A stretch of DNA of 19,898 nucleotides from Candidatus Hydrothermota bacterium (lineage in GTDB: Bacteria > Hydrothermota > Hydrothermia > UBA1063), in assembly GCA_003644895.1 (NCBI GenBank), contig QNDO01000009.1, positions 1-19,898 of the forward strand, given 5' to 3'. Positions 14,894 through 19,898 of the stretch are shown here, piece by piece. Made by a program: the position numbers and the translations under genes. Within the stretch, counting starts at the first letter, position 1. Every line of letters starts with the position of its first letter. Below the pieces are notes generated by a model. It was given only the letters and a program-made list of their open reading frames with translations. It searched no databases and was not told where the DNA came from.

Positions 14894-15900
14894 GACTGGA
14901 ATTCAGGATGGTTGTAGTTCTCACTTTAATTGCTATTTTCTCTGGTTTTGTGCTTTCCTACACCTACATATCCACACGGAATGACATTGAGAAAAATGCA
15001 GAAATGGCCAAAAAAAATGCACTGGTTAAAGTACTTCCTGCCACCAAAGACTATGAAGAGAAAATCATAGATAAGGAGACTACCCTGCTCATTGCCAAAG
15101 ATGAAAATGGCAGGATAATCGGATATGCAGCCATGACTGAGGGAGCCGGATTTCAGGGTAAAATAAAGCTCATGGTGGGTTTCGACAATACCCTTACGCA
15201 TATTACAGGTCTGGAAATACTGGAAAATGTGGAAACCCCAGGGTTAGGGAACAGAATAGAGGAAGACTGGTTCAAGGAACAATACCAAAATAGAGTTCCA
15301 CCTATTACTTATGTTAAAGGTAAGAAACCGGAAAAAGAAAATGAAATCCAGGCAATCACCGGTGCGACCATTTCTTCGAAATCTGTGGTTAAAATTGTCA
15401 ATGCCGCACATGAAAAGCTTAGGACTTTTCTAAAGATAAATCCTAGTTCACAACCATGTGACGAAGATTCCAGCAAAATCGGCGAAAAAACAGATAAAGA
15501 AATAAAGACTATAATAGAGGCAATCAAAGAGTTGGTGCCTGAGACCAAGGAAATAACAAAGATAGACGACATTTTTATCGTGCAGGATTCGGGAGGCAAT
15601 AAGATAGGCTATGCTGGCATTGGAGTTGGAGAGGGTTACAACGGTGAGATAAAGATAATTACCCTTTTTGATATTTCTTTGAAGCATCTAAAAGGAATAA
15701 AAATACTGGAACATTGTGAGACTCCGGGGATAGGTTCCAAAATTGAAGATCCTGAGTTCTTAAATCAATTTACAAACAAAGTCCTTCCACTTAAAGAAGC
15801 AGAAATTGATGTGATCACCGGAGCGACAATAAGTTCCAAATCTTTAATAGAAATAGTCAACAAAGTATATGAAAGGATCAAAAAGGAGCTTAAGAAATGA
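14890..15900 (+). CDS. rnfG: Rnf complex subunit RnfG with two tandem FMN-binding domains
   Basis: RnfG is the membrane-anchored, outward-facing flavoprotein of Rnf. Family members usually have about 180-220 residues and one FMN_bind domain; this one has 336. A single membrane anchor (about 6-28) precedes two homologous domains. Domain 1 (about 40-180) has IIGYAAMTEGAGFQGKI, ENVETPGLGNRIE and ITGATISSKSVVKIVN. Domain 2 (about 205-336) has KIGYAGIGVGEGYNGEI, EHCETPGIGSKIE and ITGATISSKSLIEIVN. The second flavinylation motif is complete (Asp307...Thr313). In the first, Gln154 replaces the Asp before Thr160, so attachment there is uncertain. A hydrophilic linker with Cys190 joins them. The frame is continuous, so this is a real internal duplication and not two genes. 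GGAGG is at 14878-14882; the gene overlaps rnfD and rnfE by ATGA. Confidence 0.95.
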   Translation: MRLEFRMVVVLTLIAIFSGFVLSYTYISTRNDIEKNAEMAKKNALVKVLPATKDYEEKIIDKETTLLIAKDENGRIIGYAAMTEGAGFQGKIKLMVGFDNTLTHITGLEILENVETPGLGNRIEEDWFKEQYQNRVPPITYVKGKKPEKENEIQAITGATISSKSVVKIVNAAHEKLRTFLKINPSSQPCDEDSSKIGEKTDKEIKTIIEAIKELVPETKEITKIDDIFIVQDSGGNKIGYAGIGVGEGYNGEIKIITLFDISLKHLKGIKILEHCETPGIGSKIEDPEFLNQFTNKVLPLKEAEIDVITGATISSKSLIEIVNKVYERIKKELKK

Positions 15901-16505
15901 ATAAAAAACATTCTCTGGGATATGACTTCATCAAGGGGCTTTTCAAAGAGAATCCTGTACTTATACAGCTCCTGGGACTTTGTTCTGTTCTTGCGGTTTC
16001 CAACACAGCCATAAACAGTATTTCCATGGGACTTGCTGTCCTTTTTGTTCTGTTCTTTTCGTCCTTTGTTATTGGACTCATTAAAAATATTATCCCGTCC
16101 CAGGTTAGAATACCTTCCTTCATCGTAGTAATTGCCACCTTTGTGACAATTGCGGATCTTTTCTTTAAGGCTAAATTTCCTGATATTTCCAAGGCCCTGG
16201 GACCTTATGTACCACTTATAGTGGTGAACTGTATTATTCTTGGCAGACAGGAAGCATTCACTCAGAAAAATCCCCTCTTGAACTCTCTCTTCGATGCTCT
16301 GGGTATGAGTGTCGGATACATAATAGTAATACTTGCTCTCGGAATTGTGCGGGAAGCACTGGGCTTTGGAACTGTTTTCGGATTTAGAATATTCGGCAGC
16401 TGGTTTCATCCCCTTATAGTTATGATTCTGCCGCCCGGTGCATTCCTCACTCTGGGTGTCTTTGTGGGTCTTATGAATTGGATCTCCAGTAAAAGGAGGG
16501 CATAA
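15897..16505 (+). CDS. rnfE: Rnf complex membrane subunit RnfE
   Basis: RnfE, homologous to NqrD, is a six-helix membrane protein. Together with RnfA it holds a [2Fe-2S] cluster in the middle of the membrane that passes electrons across it. It has 202 residues. The two cluster cysteines are seen at Cys29 (LLGLCSVLAVSNTAINSISMG) and Cys112 (GPYVPLIVVNCIILGRQEAF), the same positions reported for V. cholerae NqrD. GIVREALGFGTVFG near the C-terminus is also typical. The ATG overlaps the rnfG stop (ATGA) and GGAG lies about seven bases upstream. The stop overlaps the rnfA ATG by one base (TAATG). Confidence 0.97.
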   Translation: MNKKHSLGYDFIKGLFKENPVLIQLLGLCSVLAVSNTAINSISMGLAVLFVLFFSSFVIGLIKNIIPSQVRIPSFIVVIATFVTIADLFFKAKFPDISKALGPYVPLIVVNCIILGRQEAFTQKNPLLNSLFDALGMSVGYIIVILALGIVREALGFGTVFGFRIFGSWFHPLIVMILPPGAFLTLGVFVGLMNWISSKRRA

Positions 16506-17086
16506 TGAAGGTTATTATAATTTTCATAGCTGCTGCAATAACGAATAATTTTGTGCTTACTTATTTCCTTGGTTTATGTCCATTTCTTGGTGTCTCGGGA
16601 AAAGCCAGTTCTGCCATTGGAATGGGCTTTGCGTCTACATTCGTTATGACACTCACTGCGGTGTTTACATGGCTTCTCAACCATCTGATTTTAAGACCTC
16701 TGCACCTTGAATTTCTGGAAACGGTATCATTTATCTTTATCATTGCCTCACTTGTGCAATTCGTGGAGATGTTCATAAGAAAAACCTCACCTGGATTATA
16801 TAAAGCCCTGGGCATTTATCTGCCACTTATTACAACCAATTGCATAGTGTTCGGTCTTGCATTACTTGGCTCAATTCGAAATTACAATTTGCTGGAAAAT
16901 ACATTCTTCGGATTTGGAGCGGGTGTGGGATTTACCATAGCACTGGTACTTATGGCCGGGATGAGAGAAGAACTAGAAATAAGGGATGTACCTGAACCCT
17001 TGAAAGGCGGCGGCATAACCCTGATTCTTGCAGGGCTCATGGCCCTGGCTTTCCTTGGATTCTCTGGGATGGTAACCTTAAGCTAA
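16505..17086 (+). CDS. rnfA: Rnf complex membrane subunit RnfA
   Basis: RnfA is the inverted-topology partner of RnfE and homologue of NqrE. It has 193 residues, a normal length, and six hydrophobic helices. The cluster cysteines are Cys25 (TYFLGLCPFLGVSGK) and Cys113 (GIYLPLITTNCIVFG), which with RnfE Cys29 and Cys112 would bind the intramembrane [2Fe-2S] cluster. The C-terminal block AGMREELEIRDVPEPLKGGGI and LAGLMALAFLGFSGM is characteristic of RnfA/RsxA. A GGAGG about five bases ahead of the ATG supports the start. rnfB follows after ten bases with its own Shine-Dalgarno. Confidence 0.97.
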   Translation: MKVIIIFIAAAITNNFVLTYFLGLCPFLGVSGKASSAIGMGFASTFVMTLTAVFTWLLNHLILRPLHLEFLETVSFIFIIASLVQFVEMFIRKTSPGLYKALGIYLPLITTNCIVFGLALLGSIRNYNLLENTFFGFGAGVGFTIALVLMAGMREELEIRDVPEPLKGGGITLILAGLMALAFLGFSGMVTLS

Positions 17087-17096
17087 GGAGGAAGAT

Positions 17097-17918
17097 ATGA
17101 ACGCACTTACTGGAGCTCTTCTAACAATGGCCATACTGGGTTTAATATTCTCCCTCTTCCTGGTCCTGGCGTATAAAAAACTGAAGGTTGAAGAAGACCC
17201 TCGAATACACGAAATTGTTGAAATTCTTCCTGGTGCCAATTGTGGGGGATGTGGTTATCCAGGTTGCTCTGCATATGCTGAAGCTGTGGTCAGGGGAGAA
17301 GCTCCTCCCAATCTATGTGCTCCAGGCGGTCAGGAAGTTGCTGAAGCCATAAGTAAACTTCTGGGATTAGAAATCGCCACTATGGAGAAGAAAGTAGCCA
17401 AATTAATGTGCAGAGGAAGCATAGAAAATGCTGTGAGGCGTGCTGAATATACAGGAATTGAGACTTGCAGGGTCGCCGATGCAACCCTTAAGGGTGACAA
17501 GGCTTGTGTTTATGGCTGCTTGGGATTTGGTGATTGTGTGAGATCCTGTCCCTTTGATGCAATGTATATGGGTGAAGAAGGACTGCCCCATATCATTGAG
17601 GAGAAGTGCACAGGCTGCGGTATCTGTGTAGAGACCTGCCCAAGGGATATACTGGAACTTGTTCCAATAGAGCGTAAAGTTTTTGTATTTTGTAAGAACA
17701 TCGAAAGAGGTGCAGTAGCCAGAAAATACTGTAAAGCTGCATGTATTGCATGCGGACTATGTGTAAAAGCTGCGCCTGAAGGGACCATGAAAATGGAGAA
17801 TAATCTGGCGGTAATTATTGACTGGAAGAGCGTTGATGAACATGCCGAAGAAATCATTGCAAAATGCCCCACAAAAGCCATAAAACTGGACGAAAAATTT
17901 GCTGAGGTTGAAGTTTAA
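17097..17918 (+). CDS. rnfB: Rnf complex ferredoxin-like subunit RnfB with altered C-terminal cluster domain
   Basis: RnfB receives electrons from ferredoxin at the cytoplasmic face. It has 273 residues. A membrane anchor (about 5-26) is followed by the RnfB four-Cys domain (Cys49, Cys52, Cys57, Cys74). A first double-cluster ferredoxin part follows (Cys137-x3-Cys141-x5-Cys147-x3-Cys151P and Cys171-x2-Cys174-x2-Cys177-x3-Cys181P). The C-terminal ferredoxin part has Cys216-x2-Cys219-x2-Cys222, but the expected fourth Cys is Ala226 (KAAPEG). The later CxxCxxC is replaced by SVDEHAEEIIA, while the final Cys257-Pro remains. This looks like loss of one cluster and retention of the other. Cys105, Cys124, Cys199 and Cys212 are additional. 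The start is supported by GGAGG at 17087-17091, and the stop overlaps the rseC ATG by one base. Confidence 0.96.
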   Translation: MNALTGALLTMAILGLIFSLFLVLAYKKLKVEEDPRIHEIVEILPGANCGGCGYPGCSAYAEAVVRGEAPPNLCAPGGQEVAEAISKLLGLEIATMEKKVAKLMCRGSIENAVRRAEYTGIETCRVADATLKGDKACVYGCLGFGDCVRSCPFDAMYMGEEGLPHIIEEKCTGCGICVETCPRDILELVPIERKVFVFCKNIERGAVARKYCKAACIACGLCVKAAPEGTMKMENNLAVIIDWKSVDEHAEEIIAKCPTKAIKLDEKFAEVEV

Positions 17919-18325
17919 TGGCCGAAAGAGTGGGAATAGTCATAGAAAAACTGGATAGCAACAGAGTGCTTGTGAAATTATTCGAGAGAAGTGGATGCAG
18001 TGATTGTGCCTTGGCTTCTCTCTGCTCCCTTGGAAAGGCAGAAGGGGAGACAGTGGAGGCTCTGGGCACAGACTTAGCTCCTGGAGATAAGGTGAAAGTT
18101 ACGGAAGGCGAGGGGAAGCTCATTCTCTTCGCCTTCCTTCTCTTCATAGTACCTTTGATGTTTTTTGTTCTGGGTTATGTTATTTTTAAAAATTTCATAA
18201 ATGGGGAATTATTTCCTGTACTTCTGGGTTTTGGTTTAATGATTATATATTTTTTTATTTTGGGCCTTTTTGAAAAAAGAGTTAAGAATAAATTCTTGAT
18301 CCCCAGAGCCTATAAGATCCATTAA
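17918..18325 (+). CDS. rseC: RseC/MucC-type membrane protein at the end of the rnf operon
   Basis: The protein has 135 residues. An N-terminal cytoplasmic beta-rich domain carries Cys27-x2-Cys30-x5-Cys36, the three-Cys arrangement of the RseC/MucC family. Two membrane helices follow (about 68-90 and 98-118) and a basic tail ends in RAYKIH. In E. coli RseC works with the RsxABCDGE (Rnf-like) complex to reduce SoxR and also affects sigma-E control. In anaerobes the gene often accompanies rnf and its exact task is unclear. Its start overlaps rnfB by one base (TAATG), so it belongs to the operon. Its stop TAA shares TTAA (18322-18325) with the stop of the convergent TPR gene, leaving no room for a terminator between them. 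Confidence 0.85.
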   Translation: MAERVGIVIEKLDSNRVLVKLFERSGCSDCALASLCSLGKAEGETVEALGTDLAPGDKVKVTEGEGKLILFAFLLFIVPLMFFVLGYVIFKNFINGELFPVLLGFGLMIIYFFILGLFEKRVKNKFLIPRAYKIH

Positions 18326-19898
18326 TTTCCAAGGACAAAAAATGTTTCTGCTTTATCCATGTAATCTTTGCTCTTTGCCTCATCTCCCCTGGCATCATGA
18401 AGTTCAGCCATAATCCGATAGGCATATGGGAGAAGAACCCGAAATCCAGACCGTTGTATTTGTTCTATTATTGCTCCCAGGTTCTCCTCTACTCCTTCAA
18501 AATTCCCCTGTACTATATTAACATGGGCATTGGCAAGGGAGAACATCAATCTGTGACGGGCACTCAATTTCTCTTCTAATTTTCTCACCAGCGAGTAAAC
18601 GTTTTCAATCTCTTTTATATTGTTCTCTATTAAGAGATAAAATAGAGATGTTTCCAGAAAATACCTATAAAAGCCTCTTGCAAAGGTGAGATTTATTACA
18701 TCCCTTAAGTGAACCAGAGCATCCTCTTTTCTTCCAGCTTTATAATACATTTTAGCTACTGTTGTTACAGCCTGACTCAGACTATATATATCCTTGGTTC
18801 TTTTGCATTCATTCATTAACTTCAGAATGTCCTTTTCGTATTCCAAGGGTTGTTTGGAATACTCTACGTAGAAGGAGAAAAGATTAAGGTTAAGATCTCT
18901 CTTCCTGATATTTTTCAGTTTTTTAAGCTCATCCACTAATTCCAAGCCCTTTTCAATATTTGCTTCCCAGCTGGTTAATATAAATAACCTTAGTTTGGCT
19001 TCCGCCATAGCATCAAGATATTTATTTTTATACGAATCCTGAATAACCTCCTCCAGTATTCTTCTTCCCTCTTCGAGGTTTCCCATATATACTTTCACGC
19101 TGCCCATTCTCGCAAGGTAAAAATACGCTCTTTCCATTCTGTCCATTTGTCGGTAAAGGTTATAAGTTCTTTCCAGAAGTTCATAGGCCAAGGAATATTC
19201 ACCCATATGAATATAAATTACACTAAGATTACTGTATATGTACGGTAATATACGTTGAAATGTGTACATCTGGGCTATTTCCCTTGCCCTCTCATAATAT
19301 TTTCTTGCACTTTCCAGTCCTTCCATCCAGAACACTACAGATGCATAATTAAGTAATATAACACTTTCAAGTCTTTTGTCTCCTAAGGAGACTGCCAGAT
19401 CAAGGGCCCTTTCAAAATACATCTTGCTTCTATCATAATGGTTCAACATAAATTCGTACTTTCCATAATTTGCATATAACTTTGGTAATACTTTATTGTC
19501 CCTTTCCTCCTCCGCCATTTCAATTGCACTTTCAAGAGTTAGAATTGCCTCGACATAATTCTTTTCCTTGTCACCATAATAAATTGCTTTTAAATTCATA
19601 GCCTCAAGGAGTTCCTCCCGAGCGTTAATGGCTGACGCTATTGATATAGCTCTTTCTATATTAAACAGCATCTCGTTGTCCATTCCCAGCTCATCACAAA
19701 TACCCGCTATTTCTTTATAAAGTCTTGCTGCCATTAACTGATCACTGACCTCCTCCACAAGCTGTAATGATCTCTCGAAAGCCTCCTTTGCCTCTTTAAA
19801 TAGATTAACATGTTTATAACAAATACCAAGCTTGTAATAGAGTGTTGATAATCTAGAATAATCTCTTGAATCTTCCAGTATTTCAAGAAGCTCATGTA
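18322..19898 (-). CDS. Tetratricopeptide-repeat protein (N-terminal part outside window)
   Basis: The minus-strand frame is open from the right edge of the window to TAA at 18324-18322. A GTG at 19758 is only an internal codon: the upstream translation continues as a good TPR helix pair (STLYYKLGICYKHVNLFKEA, then FERSLQLVEE). At least ten helix-turn-helix units of about 34-40 residues follow, for example KLYANYGKYEFMLNHYDRSK and YIYSNLSVIYIHMGEYSLAY. The protein ends in an ordinary TPR (MAELHDARGDEAKSKDYMDKAETF). No membrane segment or catalytic domain is visible in this part. The repeats suggest a protein-protein interaction scaffold. Such arrays are often C-terminal to a kinase, cyclase or DNA-binding domain, but that end is not in view, so no function is assigned. 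Confidence 0.85.
   Translation of the reverse strand, partial: HELLEILEDSRDYSRLSTLYYKLGICYKHVNLFKEAKEAFERSLQLVEEVSDQLMAARLYKEIAGICDELGMDNEMLFNIERAISIASAINAREELLEAMNLKAIYYGDKEKNYVEAILTLESAIEMAEEERDNKVLPKLYANYGKYEFMLNHYDRSKMYFERALDLAVSLGDKRLESVILLNYASVVFWMEGLESARKYYERAREIAQMYTFQRILPYIYSNLSVIYIHMGEYSLAYELLERTYNLYRQMDRMERAYFYLARMGSVKVYMGNLEEGRRILEEVIQDSYKNKYLDAMAEAKLRLFILTSWEANIEKGLELVDELKKLKNIRKRDLNLNLFSFYVEYSKQPLEYEKDILKLMNECKRTKDIYSLSQAVTTVAKMYYKAGRKEDALVHLRDVINLTFARGFYRYFLETSLFYLLIENNIKEIENVYSLVRKLEEKLSARHRLMFSLANAHVNIVQGNFEGVEENLGAIIEQIQRSGFRVLLPYAYRIMAELHDARGDEAKSKDYMDKAETFFVLGN

Noticed and set aside
14890..15900. Two separate rnfG genes or an assembly duplication
   Set aside because: The frame is unbroken, only one membrane anchor is present, and the copies differ at many positions at base and residue level.
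12624..17918. Nqr complex instead of Rnf
   Set aside because: RnfB with multiple ferredoxin motifs and RnfC with two CxxCxxCxxxCP motifs are present; there is no NqrA or NqrF.
19756..19758. GTG 19758 as the true start of the TPR protein
   Set aside because: The frame stays open to the window edge and the upstream residues form another clear TPR unit.
1..19898. CRISPR array, tRNA, rRNA, transposon or phage genes
   Set aside because: No direct-repeat arrays, cloverleaf-like spans, rRNA-like stretches or transposase motifs were seen; nearly all sequence is accounted for by the genes listed.

Overview
The window is gene-dense and AT-rich by eye, with almost no intergenic space. It appears to come from a diderm, probably anaerobic bacterium. 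The diderm evidence is a TamB-like envelope protein, a LolA-like protein and two lipoproteins with clear lipoboxes. The anaerobic evidence is aspartate dehydrogenase (NadX) in place of oxygen-using NadB, plus a complete Rnf complex. The overall style recalls candidate lineages of the WOR-3/Hydrothermae or FCB type, but that placement is a guess. I saw no rRNA, tRNA, CRISPR array or insertion sequence, and no gap over 300 bases.

Layout. (1) Positions 1-4833 (+): the 3' part of a TamB-like gene, cut by the left edge, then priA. (2) Positions 4834-7349 (-): a tightly coupled unit transcribed leftwards, sucD -> LolA-like -> hotdog thioesterase -> unrecognised lipoprotein. Its last stop codon abuts that of priA. 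(3) Positions about 7350-7415: a very short divergent control region, with candidate overlapping promoters for sucD (-) and nadC (+). (4) Positions 7396-12546 (+): nadC, nadX, tldD, apbE and a CDF cation transporter with an extra C-terminal NifX-like domain, all overlapping or nearly touching. (5) Positions 12547-12623: the only real intergenic gap on the plus strand. It carries a TTGAAC-N17-TATAAT promoter whose -35 lies in an inverted repeat. (6) Positions 12624-18325 (+): rnfC-D-G-E-A-B-rseC. (7) Positions 18322-19898 (-): a TPR protein running off the right edge, tail-to-tail with rseC through a shared TTAA.

How the genes fit together. NadX and NadC make NAD+ from aspartate-derived precursors. 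Rnf exchanges electrons between ferredoxin and NAD+ and couples this to ion pumping. ApbE would attach FMN covalently to RnfD and RnfG. RseC-type proteins commonly accompany Rnf.

The most unusual points are: an RnfG with two FMN-binding domains in tandem, of which only the second has the full flavinylation consensus; an RnfB whose C-terminal ferredoxin domain seems to have lost exactly the four ligands of one [4Fe-4S] cluster while keeping those of the other; and a CDF transporter fused to a degenerate NifX/FeMo-cofactor-binding-like domain just before the rnf operon.
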